Assembly (NCBI GenBank): GCA_910589485.1
Contig: CAJUSW010000008.1
Location: forward strand, 115,997-179,996
Length of the DNA: 64,000 nucleotides
From: an uncultured Duncaniella sp.
Lineage (GTDB): Bacteria; Bacteroidota; Bacteroidia; Bacteroidales; Muribaculaceae
Direction: 5' to 3'
The translations under genes were made by a program, and so were the position numbers. Position 1 is the stretch's first letter. The number at the start of each line of letters is the position of its first letter. Under the pieces are notes generated by a model that was not told the origin of the DNA, did no database searches, and saw only the letters and a program-made list of their open reading frames with translations. Of this stretch, positions 24,767 through 33,735 are shown piece after piece.

Positions 24767-26599
24767 ATGAAATTCCCGTTGAGAAGCGCAGCAAGCACCG
24801 AAGGTCGCCGTATGGCCGGAGCACGTGCGTTATGGCGTGCCAATGGCATGAAGGATGAGCAATTCGGCAAGCCCATCATAGCCATTGTAAATTCATTCAC
24901 TCAGTTTGTACCGGGCCACACCCATCTCCATGAGATCGGTCAGATGGTGAAGGCCGAGATTGAGAAGCAAGGATGCTTTGCAGCCGAGTTCAACACTATT
25001 GCTATTGACGACGGAATTGCAATGGGGCACGACGGGATGCTCTATTCGTTGCCTTCACGCGATATGATTGCTGACTCGATCGAGTACATGGTGAACGCCC
25101 ACAAGGCTGATGCCATGGTGTGCATATCCAATTGCGACAAAGTGACCCCCGGCATGCTTATGGCAGCCATGAGGCTCAATATACCTGCCATCTTCGTTTC
25201 AGGCGGTCCTATGGAGGCCGGAAGGGTAGGGGACCGTGACGTCGATCTTATCGATATCATGATCGAGTCGGCCGACGATACCGTGGCTGACGATCAGGTG
25301 GCGCTCCTTGAGCAGAAAGGATGCCCCACATGCGGATCCTGCTCGGGAATGTTCACCGCTAATTCAATGAACTCGCTCAACGAGGCCATAGGTCTCGCGC
25401 TCCCCGGCAACGGGACCGTGGTGGCAACCCACATCAACCGCCGCGAGCTGTTCAAGAAAGCCGCCAAGCAGATTGTGGAGAACACCTACGCCTACTACCG
25501 CGATGGCGACATGAGCGTGTTGCCCCGCAGTATAGCTACACGCGAGGCTATGCTCAATGCGATGACCCTCGACATTGCCATGGGCGGATCGACCAACACT
25601 GTGCTCCACCTGCTTGCAGTGGCACATGAAGCCGGAGCCGATTTCACCATGGAGGATATCGACCGCCTTTCGCGCCGCACTCCCGTGCTGTGCAAGGTGG
25701 CCCCCAATTCCCATTACCACATCCAGGATGTGAACCGTGCCGGCGGTATCCTGTCGATAATGAAGATTCTGGCCGATGCCGGCCTCGTCGATAAATCGGT
25801 GAACCGTGTCGACGGCATGACTCTCGGCGAGGCAATGGACAAGTGGGCTGTGAGCGGTGACGGAAGCGGATTGAGCAATGAGGCTGACGAGCTGTGGAAG
25901 AGCGCTCCCGGAATGAAGCGCACCACCGAGCTCGGATGCCAGATGAGTTATTACAGCGCGCTCGACACCGACCGCTCCAACGGATGTATCCGCGATATGG
26001 AACATGCCTATGTCAAGGACGGTGGCCTCGCTGTGCTCAAGGGTAATATAGCCCAGGACGGCTGTGTGGTAAAGACTGCCGGAGTGGATGAAAGCATATT
26101 CCGTTTCAGCGGTCCTGCCAAGGTGTTTACCTCGCAGGAGGCTGCTGTTGACGGCATATTGCGCGATAAGGTAAAAAGCGGAGATGTGGTGGTGATCACC
26201 CATGAGGGTCCCAAGGGGGGCCCGGGCATGCAGGAGATGCTGTATCCCACATCTTATATAAAGAGCAAACATCTGGGGAAAGAATGTGCTCTCATAACCG
26301 ATGGCCGTTTCTCAGGCGGAACGTCGGGACTTTCAATAGGACATATTTCGCCCGAAGCCGCAGCCGGCGGTAATATAGGGCTGGTGCGTGACGGTGATAT
26401 CATTGAGATCGATATTCCGGCCCGCACGATCAACGTGCGCCTCACTGATGAGGAACTCTCCTCGCGCAGAGCCGAGGAGGAGGCTTATGGTGACAAAGCA
26501 TTCACACCGCGTGACCGCGACCGCCATGTGAGCCAGGCACTGCGGGCATATGCCGCAATGGTGACATCGGCCGACAAGGGTGGCGTGCGTTCTCTGTAA
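24767..26599 (+). CDS. ilvD: Dihydroxy-acid dehydratase
   Basis: A 610-residue Fe-S enzyme catalysing the dehydration step of valine and isoleucine synthesis. Cluster-binding cysteines lie in ISNCDKVTPGM and CPTCGSCSGMFTANSMN. Other family blocks are DGIAMGHDGMLYSLPSRD, NGCIRDMEHAY, EGPKGGPGMQEML and DGRFSGGTSGLSIGHISPEAAAGG. The ATG at 24767 (MKFPLRSAAS) is chosen because an upstream TTG start would lie inside the -7 box. First gene of ilvD-ilvB-ilvN-thioesterase-ilvC; ilvB follows after 21 bp. Confidence 0.97.
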   Translation: MKFPLRSAASTEGRRMAGARALWRANGMKDEQFGKPIIAIVNSFTQFVPGHTHLHEIGQMVKAEIEKQGCFAAEFNTIAIDDGIAMGHDGMLYSLPSRDMIADSIEYMVNAHKADAMVCISNCDKVTPGMLMAAMRLNIPAIFVSGGPMEAGRVGDRDVDLIDIMIESADDTVADDQVALLEQKGCPTCGSCSGMFTANSMNSLNEAIGLALPGNGTVVATHINRRELFKKAAKQIVENTYAYYRDGDMSVLPRSIATREAMLNAMTLDIAMGGSTNTVLHLLAVAHEAGADFTMEDIDRLSRRTPVLCKVAPNSHYHIQDVNRAGGILSIMKILADAGLVDKSVNRVDGMTLGEAMDKWAVSGDGSGLSNEADELWKSAPGMKRTTELGCQMSYYSALDTDRSNGCIRDMEHAYVKDGGLAVLKGNIAQDGCVVKTAGVDESIFRFSGPAKVFTSQEAAVDGILRDKVKSGDVVVITHEGPKGGPGMQEMLYPTSYIKSKHLGKECALITDGRFSGGTSGLSIGHISPEAAAGGNIGLVRDGDIIEIDIPARTINVRLTDEELSSRRAEEEAYGDKAFTPRDRDRHVSQALRAYAAMVTSADKGGVRSL

Positions 26600-26620
26600 A
26601 TAAGGTTACACATAATTATT

Positions 26621-28342
26621 ATGAGTGAAAAGATTTTAGGTTCTGATGCTATGTGCCGGGCCTTGTTGGCCGAAGGCGTAAACACGATATTCGGATATCC
26701 GGGTGGTCAGATTATGTCGTTCTATGACACACTGTATGACTATCAGGATCGTCTCCACCATATACTTGTGCGTCACGAGCAGGGTGCGGTACATGCCGCC
26801 CAGGGCTATGCGCGCACATCGGGCAAGGTGGGTGTGGTGACCGTGACTTCGGGTCCTGCTGCCACCAATGTGATCACCGGCATAAGCGATGCAATGAGCG
26901 ATTCCACACCTCTGGTTGTAATCACAGGTCAGGTGGCAGTGAATTCGCTCGGTACCGAGGCATTTCAGGAGACCGACGTGATAGGTATCACACAGCCTAT
27001 CACAAAGTGGTCCTATCAGATACGGTCGGCCGAGGAGATACCCTGGGCTGTGGCCCGTGCATTCTATCTTGCCTCCACAGGTCGTCCCGGTCCGGTGGTG
27101 CTTGATTTCACCAAGGATGCCCAGACGGGAACAGTAGAATGGGATTATACCCCCATCAACTATATACGCAGCTATGATCCCGATCCCGAGCCTCAACCTC
27201 AGGCTCTGACCGAGGCTGCCAATCTCGTGAACCAGGCAAAGCGTCCGCTTATCCTTGTGGGCCACGGCGTGCTTATCTCGGAAGCCGAGAAGGAAGTGAT
27301 AGCACTTGCCGAGAAGGCCGATATACCCATGGCCTCGACGCTCCTGGGACTTTCGGCTATCCCGTCGGACCACCCCTTGCACAAGGGCATGGTGGGAATG
27401 CACGGCAACATCGCTCCCAATATCAAGACCAATGAGGCCGATGTGATATTGGCTGTGGGATTGCGCTTTGACGACCGCGTTACAGGCCGTATTGACTCAT
27501 ATGCCAAGCAGGCCAAGATAATCCACGTGGATATAGACTGCGCCGAGTTCAACAAGACCGTTCACTCCCATGTGCATGTACATTCCGATGCCCGCAAGGC
27601 CATGAGCTCGCTTCTGCCGATGGTCAACAAGGCTTCGCACGCCGAGTGGATAGCATCGTTTGACGAGCCACGCCAGGTGGAGGAGATCGAGGTGATGCAG
27701 CGTGAACTTCATCCCATCGACACCCGCGACGGCGCGATGCGCATGGGGCAGGTGATACGCAAGATCTCCGAAGCCTCCAACAATGATGGCATACTCGTCA
27801 CCGACGTAGGCCAGAATCAGATGATGGCCGCCCGTTACTTCAAGTACAGTTCACCCCACAGCGTGATCACTTCGGGTGGTCTCGGTACGATGGGTTTCTG
27901 TCTGCCGGCAGCCATAGGTGCTAAGCTCGGTGCCCCCGACCGTCAGGTGTTCGCATTCATGGGCGACGGCGGTTTCCAGATGACCATGCAGGAACTCGGC
28001 ACCATAATGGATTACCGTATCCCCGTGAAGATGATTATTCTCAACAATAATTTCCTCGGGAATGTGCGTCAGTGGCAATCGATGTTCTACCGCGACCGTT
28101 TCATGGGCACTCCGTTGCTCAATCCCGATTTTGCTGTGATAGGCAAGGCCTACAACATCAAATCGGAGGATGTCAATACCGCACACGAACTTGACGCCGC
28201 CATTGAGCGTATGGTGAAGTCGGAGGAGGCTTACCTGCTCAATGTCAATATCGAGACCGAGGACATGGTGTTCCCCATGGTTGCACCGGGTGCTGCTGTC
28301 GATGAGATCCTTATAAATCAGAATAAAAAATATCAGAAATAG
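26621..28342 (+). CDS. ilvB: Acetolactate synthase, large (catalytic) subunit
   Basis: A 573-residue ThDP enzyme joining pyruvate with pyruvate or 2-oxobutyrate. N-terminal Pyr domain: GVNTIFGYPGGQIMSFYD, HEQGAVHAAQGYAR with the catalytic Glu, and VTSGPAATNVITGISDA. A central FAD/Rossmann-type domain spans about residues 190-330. The C-terminal ThDP domain has GLGTMGFCLPAAIGAKLG and GDGGFQMTMQELGTI...NNNFLGNVRQWQ. It is 6 bp upstream of ilvN, which encodes the regulatory partner. Confidence 0.97.
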   Translation: MSEKILGSDAMCRALLAEGVNTIFGYPGGQIMSFYDTLYDYQDRLHHILVRHEQGAVHAAQGYARTSGKVGVVTVTSGPAATNVITGISDAMSDSTPLVVITGQVAVNSLGTEAFQETDVIGITQPITKWSYQIRSAEEIPWAVARAFYLASTGRPGPVVLDFTKDAQTGTVEWDYTPINYIRSYDPDPEPQPQALTEAANLVNQAKRPLILVGHGVLISEAEKEVIALAEKADIPMASTLLGLSAIPSDHPLHKGMVGMHGNIAPNIKTNEADVILAVGLRFDDRVTGRIDSYAKQAKIIHVDIDCAEFNKTVHSHVHVHSDARKAMSSLLPMVNKASHAEWIASFDEPRQVEEIEVMQRELHPIDTRDGAMRMGQVIRKISEASNNDGILVTDVGQNQMMAARYFKYSSPHSVITSGGLGTMGFCLPAAIGAKLGAPDRQVFAFMGDGGFQMTMQELGTIMDYRIPVKMIILNNNFLGNVRQWQSMFYRDRFMGTPLLNPDFAVIGKAYNIKSEDVNTAHELDAAIERMVKSEEAYLLNVNIETEDMVFPMVAPGAAVDEILINQNKKYQK

Positions 28343-28348
28343 GAGATT

Positions 28349-28906
28349 ATGGATAAGAATATGTTCACCATATCGGTATTCACCGAAAACCAGGTGGGTC
28401 TGCTCAACCGCATCTCCATCATATTTACCCGTCGCGGCATCAACCTCGAGAGCGTATCGTCAAGCCCGAGCGCCGAGCCCGGAGTTCATAAGATGAACTT
28501 CCTTGTGTTCGGTGAAAGGGAGGCTCTCGAAAAGGTGGTAAAGCAGATCGAGAAGTGCGTGGATGTGCTCCGTGCCTTCCTGTACACCGACGACGAGATC
28601 GTGTATCAGGAAGTTGCCCTCTACAAGGTGCCCACCGTGCGTCTGCTCGACGAGCCCAATCTCGAGCGCATAATTCGTGTGCACAATGCCCGCATCCTCG
28701 AGATCACACGTGACTACACCGTGATCGAGAAGACCGGTCATGAGACCGAGACCCAGGCTCTGTATGAATTGCTCAAGCAATATGACATACAGCAGTTCAT
28801 ACGCTCGGGCCGCGTGAGCGTCACCAAGTCGCCCACCGAGCATTTCTCATGCTTCCTTGAGGAGCAGGAGGCCCGTCGCCGCAGGATCCAGGAGAGCGGA
28901 AAATAA
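28349..28906 (+). CDS. ilvN: Acetolactate synthase, small (regulatory) subunit
   Basis: A 185-residue subunit. The N-terminal ACT domain (TISVFTENQVGLLNRISIIFTRRGINLES) binds valine and gives feedback control in the family. The C-terminal domain activates the large subunit (LYKVPTVRLLDEPNLERII; EKTGHETETQALYELLKQY). The gene follows ilvB with a 6-bp gap that contains an AGGAG stretch, one of the few Shine-Dalgarno-like sequences in this window. Confidence 0.95.
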   Translation: MDKNMFTISVFTENQVGLLNRISIIFTRRGINLESVSSSPSAEPGVHKMNFLVFGEREALEKVVKQIEKCVDVLRAFLYTDDEIVYQEVALYKVPTVRLLDEPNLERIIRVHNARILEITRDYTVIEKTGHETETQALYELLKQYDIQQFIRSGRVSVTKSPTEHFSCFLEEQEARRRRIQESGK

Positions 28907-28930
28907 TCCTTACCCCATTGATTTCTACTC

Positions 28931-29680
28931 ATGGCGAATATCCAATACGTCAACGAATTCTATCTCACAGCCGCCGAGGTTAACGCTCAGGAGGAGATGC
29001 CTCTGTCGCGGTTGGTGACGCTCATCATCGACACGGCCACTGCCCATGCCAACAGTCTGGGTTTCGGATACGCCCACATGATGGAGACCAACACTTCGTG
29101 GGTGTTGTCGCGACTGAGTGTCGATATTGACCGCATGCCGGGAGTGAACCGCTCCTACAGGCTTGTGACATGGGTGGACTGTGTGAACCGTCTTTACTCC
29201 GACCGTCTCTTTGAATTACAGGATGCCGAGTCGGGCGAGACCATCGGTTGGGCTCACACCACATGGATGGCGATTGACATGACCACCCGCCGGCCCACCG
29301 ACCTGATGTCGCACACGGCTCTCGTGGAGGTGATAAATGATGAGGCCGGATTTGGAGGTGTGAAGAGCGGTAAGCTCCAGCCCCTTCGTGACGGCGCGAC
29401 CGGATATGCCTATACGTTCAAGGTGAGCGACATTGATGTGAACCGTCATGTCACCACCCGCCGATACATTGATCTCATCACCGACCTGTGGCCACTCGAC
29501 ATGTACAATGAATGCCGGGTGTCGCGCTTTGAGATAGCTTTCAAGCACGAGGCCCGATATGCCGAGGAGGCTGTGACGCTTATGGAGCGTCATGCCGGCG
29601 AGGAGAACGTGTACGACACGGAAATCAAGGTAGGGGAGACCGCATGTGCGCTCGCCCGCATAAGTTTCAAAAAACGATAA
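28931..29680 (+). CDS. Acyl-ACP thioesterase family protein
   Basis: A 249-residue double hot-dog protein of the bacterial FatA/FatB-like thioesterase family, which releases fatty acids from acyl carrier protein. Seen in sequence: N-terminal YVNEFYLTAAEVNAQEEMPLSRLVTLIIDTA, TSWVLSRLSVDIDRMP, and the second hot-dog SDIDVNRHVTTRRYIDLITDLW. That second motif holds the Asn/His pair of the active site in the family (DVNxHV). Its placement between ilvN and ilvC is, to my knowledge, common in Bacteroidales. A link to branched-chain fatty acids, which derive from the same precursors, is possible but not shown. Confidence 0.88.
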   Translation: MANIQYVNEFYLTAAEVNAQEEMPLSRLVTLIIDTATAHANSLGFGYAHMMETNTSWVLSRLSVDIDRMPGVNRSYRLVTWVDCVNRLYSDRLFELQDAESGETIGWAHTTWMAIDMTTRRPTDLMSHTALVEVINDEAGFGGVKSGKLQPLRDGATGYAYTFKVSDIDVNRHVTTRRYIDLITDLWPLDMYNECRVSRFEIAFKHEARYAEEAVTLMERHAGEENVYDTEIKVGETACALARISFKKR

Positions 29681-29713
29681 TCATTATTAAAAACACTCAT
29701 AATATCAGTAATT

Positions 29714-30757
29714 ATGGCAAAGCTTAACTTTGGCGGTATCGAAGAAACCGTCATCACCCGTGAGGAGTATCCTCTGAGCAAGGCTCTCGAGACACTCAAG
29801 GACGAGACTATAGCAGTAATCGGCTATGGCGTACAGGGCCCCGGCCAGGGACTCGACCTGCGCGACAACGGTTTCAATGTGATCGTTGGCCAGCGCGAAG
29901 GCAAGACCTACGACAAGGCTGTGGCCGACGGCTGGAAGCCCGGTGAAACCCTCTTCTCGATCGAGGAGGCTTGCAAGCGCGGCACTATCATCATGTGCCT
30001 GCTCAGCGATGCCGCTGTGATCTCCCAGTGGCCCACTATCAAGAAGCACCTCACCCCCGGCAAGGCTCTCTATTTCAGCCACGGATTTGCCATCAACTGG
30101 AGCGACCGCACCGGCGTGGTTCCCCCTGCCGACGTGGACGTGATCATGGTTGCTCCCAAGGGTTCGGGTACAATGCTCCGCGTTCTCTTCAAGGAGGGCA
30201 AGGGTACCAACTCATCGTTTGCAGTATATCAGGATGCCACCGGCCGTGCTCTCGACCGCACTCTCGCCCTCGGTATCGGTATCGGCTCGGGCTACCTCTT
30301 CGAGACTACATTCCAGCGCGAGGCTGTGAGCGACCTCACCGGCGAGCGTGGTTCTCTGATGGGTGCTATCCAGGGTCTGCTCCTCGCTCAGTACGAAGTG
30401 CTCCGCGAGAACGGACACACTCCCTCCGAGGCATTCAACGAGACCGTCGAGGAGCTCACTCAGTCACTCATGCCCCTCTTTGCAGCCAAGGGTATGGACT
30501 GGATGTATGCCAACTGCTCCACTACCGCCCAGCGCGGTGCCCTCGACTGGATGGGCCCGTTCCACGATGCCATCAAGCCCGTGGTACGTGACCTCTACGA
30601 GAGCGTGAAGACCGGCCGCGAGGCTCAGCGCAGCATCGACTCCAACACCCAGCCCGACTACCGCGAGAAACTTGAGGAGGAACTCAAGGCTCTCCGCGAG
30701 AGCGAGATGTGGCGCACAGGTGCCGTGGTACGCACTCTCCGTCCCGAGAACGCATAA
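29714..30757 (+). CDS. ilvC: Ketol-acid reductoisomerase (Bacteroidetes form)
   Basis: A 347-residue enzyme performing alkyl migration and NAD(P)H reduction in valine and isoleucine synthesis. Nucleotide-binding motif IAVIGYGVQGPGQGLDLRDNG, then VIMVAPKGSGTMLRVLF and GSGYLFETTFQREAVSDLTGERGSLMGAIQG, which includes the metal-binding acidic residues. The C-terminal knotted domain is present. The codon use is strongly biased, as in gapdh, pointing to high expression. Last gene of the operon, followed by a GC-rich hairpin. Confidence 0.96.
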   Translation: MAKLNFGGIEETVITREEYPLSKALETLKDETIAVIGYGVQGPGQGLDLRDNGFNVIVGQREGKTYDKAVADGWKPGETLFSIEEACKRGTIIMCLLSDAAVISQWPTIKKHLTPGKALYFSHGFAINWSDRTGVVPPADVDVIMVAPKGSGTMLRVLFKEGKGTNSSFAVYQDATGRALDRTLALGIGIGSGYLFETTFQREAVSDLTGERGSLMGAIQGLLLAQYEVLRENGHTPSEAFNETVEELTQSLMPLFAAKGMDWMYANCSTTAQRGALDWMGPFHDAIKPVVRDLYESVKTGREAQRSIDSNTQPDYREKLEEELKALRESEMWRTGAVVRTLRPENA

Positions 30758-30779
30758 TTCACGCACACACATAATATAG

Positions 30780-30823
30780 ACCGCACCCCGGGAACAGGAT
30801 TGATACCTGACCCGGGGTGCGGT
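30780..30823. terminator. 13-bp GC-rich hairpin between ilvC and nadK
   Basis: ACCGCACCCCGGG (30780-30792) pairs perfectly with 30811-30823. It lies between convergent genes and could act for both. The U-tract is poor on either strand, so termination efficiency is uncertain. Confidence 0.7.
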
Positions 30824-30848
30824 GTGTATTGTATGATTAGCGTAACTG

Positions 30849-31733
30849 TTATCTCCTGGATATGCCCCAGAGCAGTTTGGAGCTGAGCGTGTCGACAAAC
30901 GTGTGGCCGTCGCGGTGGATCACTTTTACAACGAACGGGGCACGGCGAATGTGGAGAGTCACCCCTACCGGCACCACGAGCAACCGGCCGTCGAGGTTCA
31001 CGTGATATGAATCCGAGCGGGTGTCAACCTTGGTGGTGATCACATGGCTGTCGCTCACCACAAGCGGACGCATGGTGAGGGCATGGGGAGCCACGGGGGA
31101 TAGTACCCAGCATGGGGCGGTGGGCTGGATTATGGGACCGCCAACGGAGAGGTTGTAGGCCGTCGACCCAGTGGGAGTGGATATTATAAGTCCGTCACCC
31201 TGATAGGAAGCTATCTCGATATCGTCGAGTGAAGTGTGGACAGTAATCATCGAAGCCGAGTCGTGGCGCAGGATGGCCACCTCGTTTAGGGCATATGCCC
31301 AGCCTGATATGGCTTGGCGCAGTCCGTCGCCCGAGGCCCTGACCTCGAGCAGGGAGCGCGGCTCGATGAAAAAGTGACCCGACAGCAGATTGTCCACTAT
31401 CACGGGAGCCTCCTCCAGCGATTCCTCGGCCAGAAAACCCAGATGTCCCGTGTTGAATCCTATGATGGGGATCTCCTTGGGGCCAACCCAGCGGGCTGTG
31501 CGCAGAAACGTGCCGTCACCGCCGATGCTGATAGCCACGTCGGCCGTGAAATCACCGCCCTCGAACACATCGTCAGCTTCGAGAGGGATACCGCGTTCGC
31601 GGGTCATGGCCTCGTAGAAGTGGCGTTGCACAGCCACCATTATCCCACGGCTTGAGAGCAGCTCAATCAGTGAGGGTATGCGGGGCAGATCCTCCGCACT
31701 TTGCCGGCGTTTGCCGAACACTGCTATCTTCAT
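30849..31733 (-). CDS. nadK: NAD kinase
   Basis: A 294-residue ATP-NAD kinase, the source of NADP. The GGDGTFLRTARWVG motif with the catalytic aspartate is at about residues 73-86. FNTGHLGFLAEE, the NEVAILRHDSASMI segment, and GDGLIISTPTGSTAYNLSVGGPII follow. Length and domain order are normal. It follows the ACT-only protein by 13 bp on the minus strand and is divergent from pdxJ through that gene. Confidence 0.96.
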   Translation of the reverse strand: MKIAVFGKRRQSAEDLPRIPSLIELLSSRGIMVAVQRHFYEAMTRERGIPLEADDVFEGGDFTADVAISIGGDGTFLRTARWVGPKEIPIIGFNTGHLGFLAEESLEEAPVIVDNLLSGHFFIEPRSLLEVRASGDGLRQAISGWAYALNEVAILRHDSASMITVHTSLDDIEIASYQGDGLIISTPTGSTAYNLSVGGPIIQPTAPCWVLSPVAPHALTMRPLVVSDSHVITTKVDTRSDSYHVNLDGRLLVVPVGVTLHIRRAPFVVKVIHRDGHTFVDTLSSKLLWGISRR

Positions 31734-31746
31734 TATCCTGAGTATA

Positions 31747-32133
31747 TTATAGATCGATATATCGCATCAGTTCATTGAGCCTGTCCATGGCGAGAGCGTC
31801 GTCGGTGAGAGAGTCGTGCTCTACGTCCACAACCTCGTAGCCGTATCGTTCAAGCGACCTTGCCACGGCCATCGGGCTACGGTGGCTCACCCTCAGCTCA
31901 GCTATGATGCGGTTGTCCATCCGCTCGCCGTCGCTGGTGACGTTGAGGTTGAGCAGATGCGCGTCGGCATCCTCCACCGCCCGTGCTATTCTCGATGCGC
32001 TGTACTCGGCAGGAATGCAGCCTACCAGCAGCCGGCTCGACTCCTCGCGGTGGGGAAACAACCGTTCAAGCGAGGGAGCATCGGGGAGGACGGGGAGAAA
32101 TTCGTTGGGCGAGATATAGTCTTTTGAGGTCAA
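31747..32133 (-). CDS. ACT-like domain protein, apparently missing the usual CBS pair
   Basis: A 128-residue protein upstream of nadK. The only plausible start is TTG at 32133; an in-frame TGA lies 3 codons earlier. Residues about 33-128 resemble the C-terminal ACT-like part of the CBS-domain proteins that precede nadK in Bacteroides (LLVGCIPAEYSASRIARAVEDADAHLLNL; YGYEVVDVEHDSLTDDALAMDRLNELMRYIDL). The N-terminal CBS domains of those relatives are not present here, and the space is taken by the pdxJ promoter. A minus-strand -7 box TAACTTTG (32201-32194) could serve it. Function unknown; a nucleotide-sensing role tied to nadK is conceivable. Confidence 0.6.
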   Translation of the reverse strand: MTSKDYISPNEFLPVLPDAPSLERLFPHREESSRLLVGCIPAEYSASRIARAVEDADAHLLNLNVTSDGERMDNRIIAELRVSHRSPMAVARSLERYGYEVVDVEHDSLTDDALAMDRLNELMRYIDL

Positions 32134-32161
32134 AATTTTTCAGTTTTCGGTTTTTTCTGAG

Positions 32162-32169
32162 TAAATTTG
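32162..32169 (+). promoter_or_regulatory. -7 box of pdxJ promoter
   Basis: TAAATTTG, 42 bp before the pdxJ ATG. The -33 region lacks a good TTG, so this is a partial match. It overlaps the divergent -7 box of the ACT protein gene at 32201-32194, so the two promoters lie face to face. Confidence 0.5.
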
Positions 32170-32211
32170 CATCCGATTTCGGCAACTCTGGTACAAAGTT
32201 ACGAATTTAAT

Positions 32212-32928
32212 ATGACAAATCTAAGCGTTAATATCAACAAAATAGCTACCCTGCGCAATGCACGCGGCGAGAACGTCCCCGACCTTCTCAAGGTAGCGGC
32301 CGACTGCGAGGCGTTTGGCGCACAGGGCATCACCGTGCATCCCCGTCCCGATGAGCGGCACATACGCCGTGACGATGTGTACAAGCTCCGTCCGCTCGTC
32401 AAGACCGAATTCAACATCGAGGGATACCCCGATCCCCGCTTCATGGAGCTGGTGCTCCAGGTGCGCCCCACCCAGGTGACGCTTGTCCCCGATGCCCCCG
32501 ACGCAATCACATCCAATGCCGGATGGAATGTCGAGGCCAACATGGAATTCCTCACATCGATAGTCGAGCGCTTGCGCGAGGCCGGAATACGCTCGTCGAT
32601 ATTCGTCGGCACCGATCTCGACAACATCCGCATGGCGGCCAAGACCGGAGCCGACCGTATAGAGCTTTTCACCAAGCCCTACGCCGACATGTATCCCACC
32701 GATCCCGAGAAGGCCGTGGCTCCCTTTGTCGAAGCTGCCGACGTGGCCTTCAAGTGTGGTCTCGGTGTGAATGCCGGCCATGACCTCAGCCTCGTAAATC
32801 TGGAGTGGTTCCACACCTCCATTCCCCGTCTCAGCGAGGTGTCGATAGGCCACGCACTGATATGCGACGCCCTCTATTTAGGTCTCGAGGAGACCATTCA
32901 CCGCTATCTGCAGTGCCTCAAGGCGTGA
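32212..32928 (+). CDS. pdxJ: Pyridoxine 5'-phosphate synthase
   Basis: A 238-residue TIM-barrel enzyme condensing 3-amino-2-oxopropyl phosphate with deoxyxylulose 5-phosphate to form PNP. Motifs: SVNINKIATLRNARG, ITVHPRPDERHIRRDDV, EFNIEGYPDPRFMELVL, VTLVPDAPDAITSNAGW and GLGVNAGHDLSLVNL. The ATG at 32212 gives the family-typical N-terminus; an earlier non-ATG start would overlap the -7 box. Followed after 95 bp by exbB. Confidence 0.97.
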   Translation: MTNLSVNINKIATLRNARGENVPDLLKVAADCEAFGAQGITVHPRPDERHIRRDDVYKLRPLVKTEFNIEGYPDPRFMELVLQVRPTQVTLVPDAPDAITSNAGWNVEANMEFLTSIVERLREAGIRSSIFVGTDLDNIRMAAKTGADRIELFTKPYADMYPTDPEKAVAPFVEAADVAFKCGLGVNAGHDLSLVNLEWFHTSIPRLSEVSIGHALICDALYLGLEETIHRYLQCLKA

Positions 32929-33023
32929 TACCGGCCGCTCTATCCCCGGCATAAGAAAACTCACGTCTCACATCCGAATTATAATAATCCATCCCCCCTC
33001 TCACCACAACTCCAATCGTTATC

Positions 33024-33731
33024 ATGCTACAGGAACAGTTTGTCGACACAATGTCTACCGCCTCATCGGCCCTGACACCCGCCGTGCAGGAGCAGGCATC
33101 CCAGATAGTACAGGAATTATCCATATGGGACCTCACCATGCGTGGAGGCTTCATCATGATTCCGCTCGCGATCCTCTCCATCATCAGCATCTACATCTTT
33201 GTGGAGCGTTGCATAGCCATCACCCGTGCCCGCAAGGAGGACTCATCCTTCATGCAGCGCATACGCGACTACATTCATGACGGCGAGATCGAGAGCGCAC
33301 GCAATCTGTGTGCCCGCACCGATACCCCCTATGCCCGACTCATCCTCAAAGGCATCTCCCGCATAGGCCGTCCCATGAACGACGTGCTTGTAGCTATCGA
33401 GAACACCGGCAACATCGAGATAGCCAATCTCGAGAAAGGCCTCCCCTGGCTCGCCACCACAGCGGCCGGCGGCCCCATGATAGGCTTCCTCGGCACTGTG
33501 ATCGGTATGGTCAACGCATTCTACAATCTCGCATCGGCCGGAACCAGCGCCAACATCTCGGTGCTTGCCGACGGTATCTACGAGGCACTTGTCACCACTG
33601 TAGCCGGTCTGATCGTGGGTATTATCGCCCTTTTCGCCTACAACTATCTTGTGGCACGTATAAACAAGGTGATGAATAATCTCGAGGCCAAGACCATGGA
33701 GTTCATGGACCTCCTCAACGAGCCCGCATAA
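33024..33731 (+). CDS. exbB: ExbB/TolQ proton-channel protein
   Basis: A 235-residue inner-membrane protein, the pentameric proton channel that powers TonB. Three membrane segments are visible: about 43-62, GPMIGFLGTVIGMVNAFYNLA at about 150-170, and ALVTTVAGLIVGIIALFAYNYLV at about 190-212. The conserved motif around GLPWLATTAAGGPMIGFLGTV identifies the MotA/TolQ/ExbB family. First gene of exbB-exbD-tonB; exbD follows after 4 bp. It most likely energises TonB-dependent transporters such as the SusC encoded downstream. Confidence 0.92.
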   Translation: MLQEQFVDTMSTASSALTPAVQEQASQIVQELSIWDLTMRGGFIMIPLAILSIISIYIFVERCIAITRARKEDSSFMQRIRDYIHDGEIESARNLCARTDTPYARLILKGISRIGRPMNDVLVAIENTGNIEIANLEKGLPWLATTAAGGPMIGFLGTVIGMVNAFYNLASAGTSANISVLADGIYEALVTTVAGLIVGIIALFAYNYLVARINKVMNNLEAKTMEFMDLLNEPA

Positions 33732-33735
33732 CGTT

